Assembly (NCBI GenBank): GCA_950071955.1
Contig: CATMOC010000171.1
Span: 1 to 7,452, forward strand
Source: an uncultured Mesorhizobium sp.
GTDB taxonomy: Bacteria; Pseudomonadota; Alphaproteobacteria; Rhizobiales; Rhizobiaceae
DNA: 7,452 nt
Direction: 5' to 3'
A model generated the notes under the pieces. The model did not search any database. It saw only the letters and a program-made list of their open reading frames with translations, and was not told the DNA's origin. How positions within the stretch are numbered: position 1 is the stretch's first letter; the number at the start of each line of letters is the position of its first letter. This document shows positions 1 through 7,000 of this stretch, in pieces. Position numbers and translations under genes: made by a program.

Positions 1-198
1 GAGCAGCTCGTGCTGATCGACGACGACGCCCGCCGCCTGATGGCGCACCAGCAGAAGGTGCTGCACACGCTCCTGCGCGAACTGGCCGGGGAGGACATCA
101 CCGTGGTGTCGCGCGACGCGCTGACCGACGGGGATCGCGAATTCCTGGAGGAGACCTTTCTCACGCAGGTGTTTCCGGTGCTGTCGCCGCTCGCCATC
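1..198 (+). CDS. ppk1: Internal fragment of polyphosphate kinase 1 (Ppk1), joined in frame to the next gene
   Basis: The reading frame is open from base 1 (first codons E-Q-L-V-L), so the gene starts outside the window. The roughly 66 residues resemble the N-terminal helical part of Ppk1: a helical stretch with LLRELAGEDITVV, then DREFLEETFLTQVFPVLSPLAI. The latter matches the family pattern of an acidic/aromatic helix followed by VFPVLTPLAID. In Ppk1 the next residues are normally D-P with a histidine/proline-rich run; here the frame passes into a membrane permease instead. The catalytic histidines and the rest of the roughly 700-residue kinase are absent, so this piece cannot make polyphosphate. 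Family assignment rests on motif memory, not alignment. The fragment says nothing reliable about the operon's function, because the join may be artificial. Confidence 0.72.
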
Positions 199-199
199 G
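190..199. other. Apparent gene-to-gene join (Ppk1 to permease)
   Basis: The stretch CTCGCCATCG fits both flanking genes. It encodes the L-A-I of the Ppk1 pattern VFPVLSPLAI(D) and would equally fit the hydrophobic first helix of an RbsC permease. Homology switches here without a frame change. A short shared word is what an assembly chimera or a microhomology-mediated deletion would leave. The exact breakpoint is inferred. Confidence 0.6.
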
Positions 200-1113
200 T
201 CTTCGCGATGACCATCGACGGGTTCGCGACTTTGGGAAACTTCCGCGTCATCCTGTCCAATTCCGCGTCGCTGGCGGTGCTCAGCTGCGGCATGGCGGTG
301 GTCATCATCTCGCGCGGCCTCGACCTGTCGCTGATCGCCCAGATGATTGCCGGCGCCACCATCTTCGGCATCCTGATCACCAACGGCGTTCCGGCGCCCG
401 CCGCCCTGTTCGTCGCCATCGTCGCCATGATCGTCATCGGCATCCTCAATGCCTGGCTGATCGCTTATGTCGAGATACCGGCAATGCTGGCGACCCTGGC
501 ATCCGCCATGCTGCTGGTCGGCCTGCTGCGTTTCGCAATCTTGCGCGGCGAGTTTCTTCTGCTGTTGCCCAAATCGGACCCGACGGTGGCATTCCTCGCG
601 GGAGACATCCTGCCCGGCCTGTCCGTGCCCGTCGTCCTGATGATCGCGACGCTCGCCGCGAGCTGGTTCCTGCTCGCCCGCTCCACAGCCGGCAAGATCA
701 TCTATGCGATGGGCGACAATTTCCAGGCGGCGCGCCTCGCCGGACTGCCGGTGCGCACGACCCTCGTCGTCGTCTACGTCTTTGCCGGACTGACTGCGCT
801 CGTCGCCGGCCTGATCATGGCGGCGGCCAGCGGCGCGGTCGATTTCCGCACGGTCACCAACGGGACGCTGCTCTTCGACGTCATCCTCGTGGTGGTCCTC
901 GGCGGCATTCCGCTTCGCGGCGGGCGCGGCAGCGTGCGCAACATTTTAGTCGGCGTCGCGCTGATCGCGATCATGCGCAACGGCATGACGCTGATGAACG
1001 TCACGACGCAGACGCAGGACATGCTCAAGGGGCTGGTCCTGCTCACCGCGATCGTCACCGACAATTACCTGAATCCCAGAGATGCCGAGACCGACACGGT
1101 GGGCGATCTCTGA
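190..1113 (+). CDS. Sugar-type ABC transporter permease (RbsC family), N-terminally truncated
   Basis: This is an inner-membrane channel subunit of an RbsC/CUT2-class importer. About 305 residues remain, against a usual 310-340. The sequence enters the family pattern partway through the first membrane helix (VFAMTIDGFATLGNFRVIL). It then shows the typical GMAVVIISRGLDLS segment, a variant of the common GGIDLSVG, and several hydrophobic helices. The cytoplasmic loop GDNFQAARLAGLPVR contacts the ATPase in this family, followed by GLTALVAGLI, a LGGIPLRGGRG turn and a final helix. The native start and the first 20-40 residues are missing because the frame is joined to a Ppk1 fragment. The binding-protein gene follows 27 bases after the stop. 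It most likely pairs with the second permease in the operon as a heterodimer. The substrate cannot be read from sequence. Confidence 0.9.
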   Translation, partial: LAIVFAMTIDGFATLGNFRVILSNSASLAVLSCGMAVVIISRGLDLSLIAQMIAGATIFGILITNGVPAPAALFVAIVAMIVIGILNAWLIAYVEIPAMLATLASAMLLVGLLRFAILRGEFLLLLPKSDPTVAFLAGDILPGLSVPVVLMIATLAASWFLLARSTAGKIIYAMGDNFQAARLAGLPVRTTLVVVYVFAGLTALVAGLIMAAASGAVDFRTVTNGTLLFDVILVVVLGGIPLRGGRGSVRNILVGVALIAIMRNGMTLMNVTTQTQDMLKGLVLLTAIVTDNYLNPRDAETDTVGDL

Positions 1114-1130
1114 CGATGCCATGCAACCAG

Positions 1131-1138
1131 GGAGGAAA
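1131..1138 (+). promoter_or_regulatory. Strong ribosome binding site for the binding-protein gene
   Basis: GGAGGAAA lies a few bases upstream of the ATG at 1141. It is the best Shine-Dalgarno sequence in the window and decides the start at 1141 over the in-frame ATG at 1162. A strong site suits a binding protein, which is usually needed in excess over the membrane parts. Confidence 0.8.
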
Positions 1139-1140
1139 GC

Positions 1141-2130
1141 ATGTTTGACAGTCTAGGAAGAATGTTTCGTACAGCCGTGGCGGGGGCTCTCGTCGGTTCC
1201 TGCGCCATCGTCGCCACGAACTCCGCCATGGCGGCCGAAAGCGACATGGCCGGCAAGAAGGTGATCTTCGTGCCGATCGCGATGGGCATTTCCCTCGCCG
1301 AAGGATGGGCTCGCCGCATGCGGGAGCACGCGGACATCCACGGCTATTCGATCGACGTGAGGGATGCCGCCTTCAACACGAGCGTCATGGCGGAACTCGT
1401 CGCCAAGGCCATCAGCGACAAGCCCGACGTGCTGGTGGTGCACAATCCCACGGTCCAGCTGCTGGCGCGCCAGATCAAGCAGGCCGAGTCGGAAGGCATC
1501 AAGGTCTTGCAGATCAACCTGCAGTCCAACCAGCCGTCCACAGCCTTCGTCGGTGCGAACTGGGAGCGGATCGGCCGCGAGATCGCCGAGGACATCGTCA
1601 AGGAATGTGGTGAAGGCTCCGGCAAATCGGGCAAGGTCGCGATCGTTCCCGGCCAGCTCACCGCAGCCGACAGCGTCATCATGAACGAGGCCGCCTTCAA
1701 GGTGTTCGAGGGGCACAAGGAGATCCAGGTCGTGTCCAACCAGGCGTCCGACTGGGAGCCCGAGAAGGCGCGCCAGATCACGGCGACCGTCCTGCAGCAG
1801 CATCCGGACCTCTGCGCCATCTTCGGTCACTGGGACGTCCACACGATGGGCGCCGGCAACGCGGTCAAGGACGCCGGCAAGGCCGACGACGTGCTGGTCT
1901 ATTCGACCGGCGGCGGCGACGACGTCGCCTGCAAGGCGGTCGAGGATGGAGTCCAGGACCGCATCTGGAGCTACGACGCGGACGGCCAGGGCCGCGACGC
2001 GGGCACCATGATCGATCTCCTGCTTCAGGGTGCCACCGCGGCCGACGGATCGATGCTGATCGCCGAATCGCCATTGAAGATCATCAAGGCCGGCGAGAAT
2101 TACGATTCGTCTCTCTGCTGGAAGATGTGA
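1141..2130 (+). CDS. Periplasmic sugar-type substrate-binding protein (Peripla_BP_4 / RbsB-like)
   Basis: A 329-residue solute receptor that would capture the substrate in the periplasm and deliver it to the permease pair. Residues 1-31 form a Sec-type signal peptide: arginines at 7 and 10, a hydrophobic core around 11-25, and A-M-A before the likely cleavage at 31/32. The mature part starts with GKKVIFVPIAM, the usual first strand of type I binding folds. It continues with VRDAAFNTSVMAELVAKAIS, PDVLVVHNPTVQLLARQIKQ and SEGIKVLQINLQ, a classical alternation of strands and helices. The late segment VLVYSTGGGDDVACKAVEDG matches the family's D-G..ALKAI..G region. Tryptophans in NWERIG and GHWDVH are candidates for stacking against a ring, as is common in sugar receptors. 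Four mature cysteines, including one three residues from the end, could form disulphides. There is no lipobox. The ligand is unknown. Confidence 0.93.
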   Translation: MFDSLGRMFRTAVAGALVGSCAIVATNSAMAAESDMAGKKVIFVPIAMGISLAEGWARRMREHADIHGYSIDVRDAAFNTSVMAELVAKAISDKPDVLVVHNPTVQLLARQIKQAESEGIKVLQINLQSNQPSTAFVGANWERIGREIAEDIVKECGEGSGKSGKVAIVPGQLTAADSVIMNEAAFKVFEGHKEIQVVSNQASDWEPEKARQITATVLQQHPDLCAIFGHWDVHTMGAGNAVKDAGKADDVLVYSTGGGDDVACKAVEDGVQDRIWSYDADGQGRDAGTMIDLLLQGATAADGSMLIAESPLKIIKAGENYDSSLCWKM

Positions 2131-2166
2131 CGATCGCAACCCCACCACCGCGATAGCGGCCTGGTC

Positions 2167-2188
2167 GCGGGGCTCTCCGGAGCCCCGC
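2167..2188 (+). terminator. GC-rich hairpin between binding-protein and permease genes (attenuator or mRNA-stabilising element)
   Basis: GCGGGGCTC pairs perfectly with GAGCCCCGC around the four-base loop TCCG, a 9-bp stem of which 8 pairs are G-C. TTCCTT follows, so the U-tract is poor and full Rho-independent termination is unlikely. It lies 36 bases after the binding-protein stop and 43 bases before the preferred permease start. In ABC operons a hairpin here commonly protects the upstream message from 3' decay and limits read-through, so that the receptor is made in excess. That role is an inference from position. Confidence 0.6.
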
Positions 2189-2231
2189 TTCCTTGCCCGT
2201 TCCGCTTCTCTGGCTCGCCCGGAAACCCGCA

Positions 2232-4364
2232 ATGGCCGCCGACATCGACTTTTCGAGCCTGCCTAGACAGCATGTGCCCCGCGTGGTCCTTTCGCCGCGC
2301 CGCATCGTCTCCGACGTGCTGTCGAAAGGCTGGGTCGAGAGCCTCATCCCGTTCGTCGCGCTCCTTCTTGCGGTGATCGGCATCCTGGCGACGACCGAAG
2401 ACTACTTTTCGTCCACGAACATCCGCAACCTGGCTCAATACGCGGCCGATGGCGGCCTGGTCGTTCTGGCATTGCTGATCGTGGTGGCGGTCGGCGGCAT
2501 CGACCTGTCGGTGGGGTCCAACTTCGCCATGTCGGCGTTCGTCGCGCTGTTCTGTTTCCACATTCTCGAACTCCCGGTGCCAGCGGCGCTGGCGGCCACG
2601 CTCGCCACCGGCGCACTCGTCGGGGTGGTCAACGGGACCATTGCCGGCCTGCTCGGATGCGGCGCGCTTCTGACCACCCTGGGCACGATGATCACCACGC
2701 GCGGGCTCTACACGCTCGCTTCGCAGGCGCAACTGGTCGAGATCTCCACCTCCGCCCGGATGGACGACCTGTGGGACTGGGTCGGCTTCGAAAAGGTCCT
2801 GACCTTCCCGGTCGGCTTCTGGGTGCTGGTAGCAGTCGCAGCGGTCGTCTTCGTGGTCTTTCGCCAGACCCGTTTCGGTTGGCATGTCCTTGCAGTCGGC
2901 GGTAACCGCAAGGCGGCGCGTCACGGCGGCATCCGCGTCAGGTCGACGATCTTCTTCGCCTATGTCCTTGCCGGCCTCATCGTGGGCCTGGCGGGGTTCC
3001 TCTATGCCGCACGGCAGAACAGCGTCGGCTCCGACACCGGCATCGGCCTGGAATTCTTCGCGCTGACCGCTCTGGTGGTCGGCCTCGGAGGCTTCGTCCC
3101 GGGCCGCGGCGCCGTGGTGTCGGTGCTCATCGGCTTCGCCACGATCTACATATTGAACAACGCGATGGTGAACGCCGGCTTCCGCGGTGATTTCGTGCAG
3201 CTTTCGATGGGCGCGATCATCCTCGTCATCCTCGCCATCGACGTGAAATTCCGCAAGAACCGGCATCGCCTGCTGGCCTCTACCTACCTCGATCCGACGG
3301 CATTCGAAACCGGCGCGGTGAAGGGCATGCAGGGGCTGATGCCCGACGAGATCGCACCGAAGCTGAAGCAGGCGCAAATCCTCGTCGCGGGCCAGGTCGA
3401 CGGACCGGAGGACGTGCTCCTCGATGCCGCCGGCAACATCTATTGCGGCAGCCGCGACGGCTACCTCTTCAGGATCGCGGCACCCGACCATGCGAAAGCC
3501 GAGGTGCTCGCCAAGATCGGCGGGCGTCCGCTCGGCCTCGCCTTCGATCGGGAGGGACGCATCGTCGTGTGCGTCGCCGGCATGGGGCTGGTGCGCGTCA
3601 CCATGGACGGCAAGATCGAGCTTCTGACCGACCAGACCGAGCGCAGCCTGTTCAGCGTCCAGGACGACACCACCATCCGCATGGCCGACGACCTCGACAT
3701 CGCCCCCGACGGCACGATCTACTTTACCGACGCGACCAAGCGCTACGACATCGAGAACTGGGGCCTCGACCTTCTCGAAGGCAGGCCCAACGGCCGCCTG
3801 CTCTCCTATGATCCGGCCACACGCCGGACGCGCACCGTCTGCGACAATCTCCGTTTTCCCAACGGCGTCTGCCTCACCCACGACGGCCGCCACCTTCTGG
3901 TGGCGAGCACCTGGGAATGCTCGATCCTGATCTTCGATCTGGCGCGGCTGTCTGACGGACCCCGCGTCTTTGCGAGCGGCCTTCCCGGCTATCCCGACAA
4001 CGTCAACCGTGCCTCCGACGGCGGATACTGGGTGGCGCTGGCGGGCATGCGCAATCCTGTCTTCGACGAGGTCATGCGCCATCCCGGCCTGCGCCGCCGT
4101 ATGACCAAACGCGTGCCGCCGACCAACTGGCTGTTCGGCAACCTCAACATCGGCGGCGTGCTGAAGATCGACGGCAAGGGCAAGATCGTCGACGCACTGT
4201 GGGATGCGCCGGACGGGCCGCTCTACATGATCACGTCGATGCGCGAGCACGAGGGATCGCTCTATCTCGGCGGCGTCACCAACGACAAGATCGGCCGCCT
4301 GAAGCTCGAAGGCGCGGACGAGACGTGGCGGGGACCGGAAAGCTACTGGGGGGCTGCGGGATGA
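2232..4364 (+). CDS. Fusion protein: RbsC-type ABC permease with C-terminal SMP-30/strictosidine-synthase-like beta-propeller
   Basis: A 710-residue two-part protein. Residues 1 to about 345 are an RbsC-family channel: a basic N-terminal tail, a first helix near 38-56, the signature VGGIDLSVGS (I90-S96), LTTLGTMITTRGLY, the ATPase-facing loop GGNRKAARHGGIRVR (from 223), and roughly nine or ten helices in all. After the last helix the chain is strongly basic (VKFRKNRHR, from V338), which by the positive-inside rule puts the C-terminus in the cytoplasm. A linker of about 35 residues leads to a propeller from about 380 to the end, of the SMP-30/strictosidine-synthase-like/APMAP type. Its repeats include VDGPEDVLLDAAGNIYCG, MADDLDIAPDGTIYFTDA, FPNGVCLTHDG and GYPDNVNRASDGGYWVAL. 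E393, D486, N544 and D589 sit where SMP-30 hydrolases bind their metal. ATG 2232 (weak GGAA upstream at 2221) is preferred over TTG 2193, which lies just past the hairpin. The propeller could hydrolyse the incoming compound, for example a lactone. The catalytic role is inferred. Confidence 0.9.
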   Translation: MAADIDFSSLPRQHVPRVVLSPRRIVSDVLSKGWVESLIPFVALLLAVIGILATTEDYFSSTNIRNLAQYAADGGLVVLALLIVVAVGGIDLSVGSNFAMSAFVALFCFHILELPVPAALAATLATGALVGVVNGTIAGLLGCGALLTTLGTMITTRGLYTLASQAQLVEISTSARMDDLWDWVGFEKVLTFPVGFWVLVAVAAVVFVVFRQTRFGWHVLAVGGNRKAARHGGIRVRSTIFFAYVLAGLIVGLAGFLYAARQNSVGSDTGIGLEFFALTALVVGLGGFVPGRGAVVSVLIGFATIYILNNAMVNAGFRGDFVQLSMGAIILVILAIDVKFRKNRHRLLASTYLDPTAFETGAVKGMQGLMPDEIAPKLKQAQILVAGQVDGPEDVLLDAAGNIYCGSRDGYLFRIAAPDHAKAEVLAKIGGRPLGLAFDREGRIVVCVAGMGLVRVTMDGKIELLTDQTERSLFSVQDDTTIRMADDLDIAPDGTIYFTDATKRYDIENWGLDLLEGRPNGRLLSYDPATRRTRTVCDNLRFPNGVCLTHDGRHLLVASTWECSILIFDLARLSDGPRVFASGLPGYPDNVNRASDGGYWVALAGMRNPVFDEVMRHPGLRRRMTKRVPPTNWLFGNLNIGGVLKIDGKGKIVDALWDAPDGPLYMITSMREHEGSLYLGGVTNDKIGRLKLEGADETWRGPESYWGAAG

Positions 4365-5404
4365 TGTCGTTCTTCCGCTCCCGGCGCCAGGAGCCGCCGT
4401 CGATGACGCTGGAGGGGATGCTTGGCCCCAACGGCAGGCTCGACGAGGCGAGGGGCATGAAGGTCGATGCGCCCGACGCGCTGTGCGTCGCGGCGGATGG
4501 CCGGCTGCTCGTCAGCGATGGCCAACGCGTGATGGCGTTGGCGGCATGGGGTGACGAACCCGAACACTTTGCGAGCTTTGACGCTCCCGTCACCGCGCTT
4601 TGCCAAGGCTTCGGCGGTTTCGTTGCCGTCGGTCTCGCCGACGGAGCGGTGTGGGTCCTAGACGGATATGGCCTTCCGGTCGAGGGCTGGCCGCTGCCGG
4701 CGGGCCAGGTGGCCTCCGTCGTCGATTGCGCATTCACGCCGGCCGGCGAACTGCTGCTGGTCGATTGCGGCTACCGGTCGAGCGAAAACCTTCTGGCACT
4801 GGCGGCCTGGGACGAGCAGGCGAGGGGCCGCCTGCTCTCGCTGAGCCGCTCCGGCGAGTTGCGTGTCGTGACATCCGGTCTGCATTGCCCGATGGGGGTC
4901 TGCCTCGATCCGGACGGTGCACCGCTGGTTTCGCTGCTCGAAAAGGCGATGATCATCGACGCTTCGGGAAAGGTGCGGCAGGCTGGCTACCCCGGTTATC
5001 TCGGACGCCTGCGGCGGACTGCGACCGGCTATGCCTTGGCCTGCTGGTCGCGGCGCGATCCGCTGATCGAGTTCCTCAAGACCGAACAGGCCTTCGTGGA
5101 AAAGATGAAGGCAAACGTCGAACCGCGCCACTGGATCGGCCCGCGCATCAAGCCGGAATTCAGCCACGACTTTCCGATCGAACTCGGTGCGACGCGGCTT
5201 TTCGGCGAGGTGAAGCCCTGGGCGCCTTCCTTTTCCTACGGACTGGTCATCGAGATGGACGAGAGCCTGATGCCGGTCGGATCCATGCAATCGCGCGCCA
5301 ACGGCCATCGCCACGGCATTTGCGACGTGGCGGTCTGGAACGGCCACCTGGTCGCGGCCAGCAAGGGCAGCGGTGAGATTCTCTATCTGGGGAGCCGGGC
5401 ATGA
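4361..5404 (+). CDS. Stand-alone SMP-30/strictosidine-synthase-like beta-propeller protein, degenerate metal site
   Basis: A 347-residue protein with no signal peptide or membrane helix, so probably cytoplasmic. Its start overlaps the fusion gene's stop as ATGA, with a G-rich stretch at 4348-4353; a second ATG follows at once (4364). It shows propeller repeats such as PDALCVAADGRLLVSD, VVDCAFTPAGELLLVDC, GRLLSLSRSGELRVVTSG and CPMGVCLDPDGAPLVSL. These track the fused propeller closely: GRLLSYDP, then FPNGVCLTHDG, then GYPDNV correspond here to GRLLSLSR, CPMGVCLDPDG and AGYPGYL. By that correspondence the metal-ligand Asn becomes M178, the Asp becomes G212, D486 of the fusion becomes V121, and the Glu becomes D39. 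It therefore looks like a paralogue that lost most of the active site. A binding, regulatory or structural partner role is plausible but unproven. The C-terminal ILYLGS matches the usual family end. Confidence 0.8.
   Translation: MMSFFRSRRQEPPSMTLEGMLGPNGRLDEARGMKVDAPDALCVAADGRLLVSDGQRVMALAAWGDEPEHFASFDAPVTALCQGFGGFVAVGLADGAVWVLDGYGLPVEGWPLPAGQVASVVDCAFTPAGELLLVDCGYRSSENLLALAAWDEQARGRLLSLSRSGELRVVTSGLHCPMGVCLDPDGAPLVSLLEKAMIIDASGKVRQAGYPGYLGRLRRTATGYALACWSRRDPLIEFLKTEQAFVEKMKANVEPRHWIGPRIKPEFSHDFPIELGATRLFGEVKPWAPSFSYGLVIEMDESLMPVGSMQSRANGHRHGICDVAVWNGHLVAASKGSGEILYLGSRA
5389..5394 (+). promoter_or_regulatory. Ribosome binding site for the ATPase gene
   Basis: GGGGAG ends six bases before the ATG at 5401. 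It lies inside the last codons of the preceding gene, whose stop overlaps this start (ATGA at 5401-5404), so the site supports the chosen start and suggests coupled translation. Confidence 0.6.
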
Positions 5405-6906
5405 ACACCGAGCCACGCCGCCCAGTCGTCAGTCTCGAGAAGGCCACCAAGACCTATGGTGGTATCGCCGCCCTCGCCGAGGCCGATTTCGAGCTCTACG
5501 CTGGCGAGATTCATGCCCTGGTGGGCGAGAACGGTGCGGGCAAATCGACGCTCTGCAAGCTGATTGCCGGCGTCGTGACGCCGACGGAGGGCGTGCTGCG
5601 GGTCGACGGCGAACCCGTCGCCTTCTCCGCCCCCAAGGACGCCAGCGCGCGTGGCATCTCGATGGTCTACCAGGAGACCAGTCTGGTCCCGCAATTGACC
5701 GTTGCCCAGAACATCGTGCTCGGCCGCGAACAGGTGTTCAACTCCGTGCGCAAGGTGCGCAACGCCGCCCGGCAGGTGCTCCAGCGGCTGAACTTCAAAG
5801 TCGATCCCTCGCAACTGGCCGGTTCGCTCTCGGCCGCCAAGCGGCAGATGGTGGAGATCGCCCGCGCGGTGCTGAACGAGGCCCGCGTCATCATGCTCGA
5901 CGAGCCGACGGCCGCGCTGACGCCGGAGGAGACGGATCACCTCTTCGATCTCATGAAATCCCTCCAGCGCAGCGGCGTTGCCATCGTCTTCATCTCGCAT
6001 GCCCTGGAAGAGGCGCTGACCCACGCCGACCGCATTTCCGTGCTGCGCAATGGCCGCATGATGGTCACCGGACCGGCGTCCGACTTCGACCGTGGCCGCC
6101 TGATCCGCCACATGATCGGCGAGGAGTTGCAGGAGCAGGACGGGACGCAGGCGACGGCGCGCTCCGCGCGGTCGGCGCTGCCCGTGCTGCGGGTCGAGAA
6201 CATCCGCATGGGCTCCATGGTCAACAACATGTCGTTCTCGATCTTCCCCGGCGAGATCACCGGCATCGCCGGCCTGATCGGTTCCGGGCGCAGCGACGTC
6301 GCCAAGGTCATCATGGGTCACACCAAGCGCAATTTCGGCGGCGGCCGCATCTGGCTCGACGGCAAGGAGGTGCGCTACTCGATCCCCGCCCATGCGGTGG
6401 CGGACGGCATCGCCTATGTCAGCGAGGACCGCAAGCTCGATGGCTTCTTCGAGACGCTGAGCGTGACCGACAATATCGGGCTCGGCTGGCTGGCAAAATT
6501 CGGCCGGCACACCGTCCTCGCTCCATTCGCCCGCATGCGGCAGATCGCGCGCGAGTGGGAGGAGCGGCTGTCTATCCGGGGGATCGGCGCTGGGCAGCCG
6601 GTCCTGCATCTGTCGGGCGGCAACCAGCAAAAGGTGGTCATCGCCAAGTCGCTGGCGCAGCAGCCGAGGCTGGTCATCTTCGACGAGCCGACGCGCGGCG
6701 TCGATGTCGGCGCGATCTCCGAGATAAGGAAGATCATCCGCGATATCGCCGACACCGGGGCAGGCGTCATTCTGATCTCGTCCTACCTTCCGGAGATCCT
6801 CGACCTGTCGGACCGTATCCTCGTGGCGAAGTCCGGCACCACCGCCGCCGAGTTCTCACGCTCGGAAGCCACCGCCGAACGCATCCTCCACGCGGCGGTC
6901 CACTGA
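5401..6906 (+). CDS. Sugar-type ABC transporter ATP-binding protein with two nucleotide-binding domains (RbsA/MglA family)
   Basis: A 501-residue cytoplasmic ATPase that powers the importer; about 500 is the family norm. First domain: Walker A GENGAGKST (G42-T50), Q-loop glutamine Q91 in VYQETSLVPQ, signature LSAAKRQ (from L143), Walker B VIMLDEPTAAL with D167 and E168, and switch histidine H200 in FISHALEE. Second domain (from about 185 onward, core from 275): degenerate Walker A GLIGSGRSD with R297 in place of lysine, SEDRKLDGFF, signature LSGGNQQK (from L404), and Walker B LVIFDEPTRGVD with D428 and E429. ISSYLPEI replaces the switch histidine. The divergent second P-loop is normal for RbsA/MglA/XylG proteins, where one site does most of the hydrolysis. 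One such double-domain chain serves both permeases, which fits an operon with two different channel subunits. The start is set by the ATGA overlap with the upstream gene. Confidence 0.96.
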   Translation: MNTEPRRPVVSLEKATKTYGGIAALAEADFELYAGEIHALVGENGAGKSTLCKLIAGVVTPTEGVLRVDGEPVAFSAPKDASARGISMVYQETSLVPQLTVAQNIVLGREQVFNSVRKVRNAARQVLQRLNFKVDPSQLAGSLSAAKRQMVEIARAVLNEARVIMLDEPTAALTPEETDHLFDLMKSLQRSGVAIVFISHALEEALTHADRISVLRNGRMMVTGPASDFDRGRLIRHMIGEELQEQDGTQATARSARSALPVLRVENIRMGSMVNNMSFSIFPGEITGIAGLIGSGRSDVAKVIMGHTKRNFGGGRIWLDGKEVRYSIPAHAVADGIAYVSEDRKLDGFFETLSVTDNIGLGWLAKFGRHTVLAPFARMRQIAREWEERLSIRGIGAGQPVLHLSGGNQQKVVIAKSLAQQPRLVIFDEPTRGVDVGAISEIRKIIRDIADTGAGVILISSYLPEILDLSDRILVAKSGTTAAEFSRSEATAERILHAAVH

Positions 6907-7000
6907 GGGGCGCGCTTCAGCACGTCCTGTTCGTGGCCGATTTTTCGGCGCGCGTGTTGGACGCCTGTCGACCCCGGAAGGTTCGAGACGCCTGCACAAT
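6907..7000. other. Non-coding gap between convergent genes
   Basis: Ninety-four bases separate the ATPase stop from the minus-strand regulator stop. A two-way terminator would be expected between convergent genes, but no long stem with a T-tract is visible. There is a weak interrupted stem (TCGACC with GGTTCGA, 6968-6986) and an 8-base direct repeat GACGCCTG (6960-6967 and 6987-6994). No credible open reading frame or RNA gene is seen. Confidence 0.5.

Noticed and set aside
2193..2231. N-terminal extension of the fusion protein from TTG at 2193
   Set aside because: It begins only five bases after a strong hairpin and has no Shine-Dalgarno sequence. ATG 2232 has a weak but properly spaced GGAA and gives a normal cytoplasmic tail length.
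1153..2232. Long minus-strand open frame (about 359 codons) opposite the binding-protein gene
   Set aside because: It is a shadow of the high-GC coding strand: composition is biased, no family motifs appear, and the opposing frame has a signal peptide and clear receptor motifs.
2100..4250. Very long minus-strand open frame (about 716 codons) opposite the permease-propeller fusion
   Set aside because: It is rich in Asp, His, Arg and Glu without hydrophobic cores or motifs, as expected from reading a high-GC permease gene backwards. The plus strand is clearly the coding one.
6271..6300. Missing Walker A lysine in the second ATPase domain, as a sign of decay
   Set aside because: A divergent second P-loop with G-x-x-G-x-G-R is normal in RbsA/MglA-type double-domain ATPases; the signature and Walker B of that half are intact.
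6968..6986. Possible terminator between the convergent genes
   Set aside because: The stem is short, contains a bulge and is not followed by a T-run on either strand.
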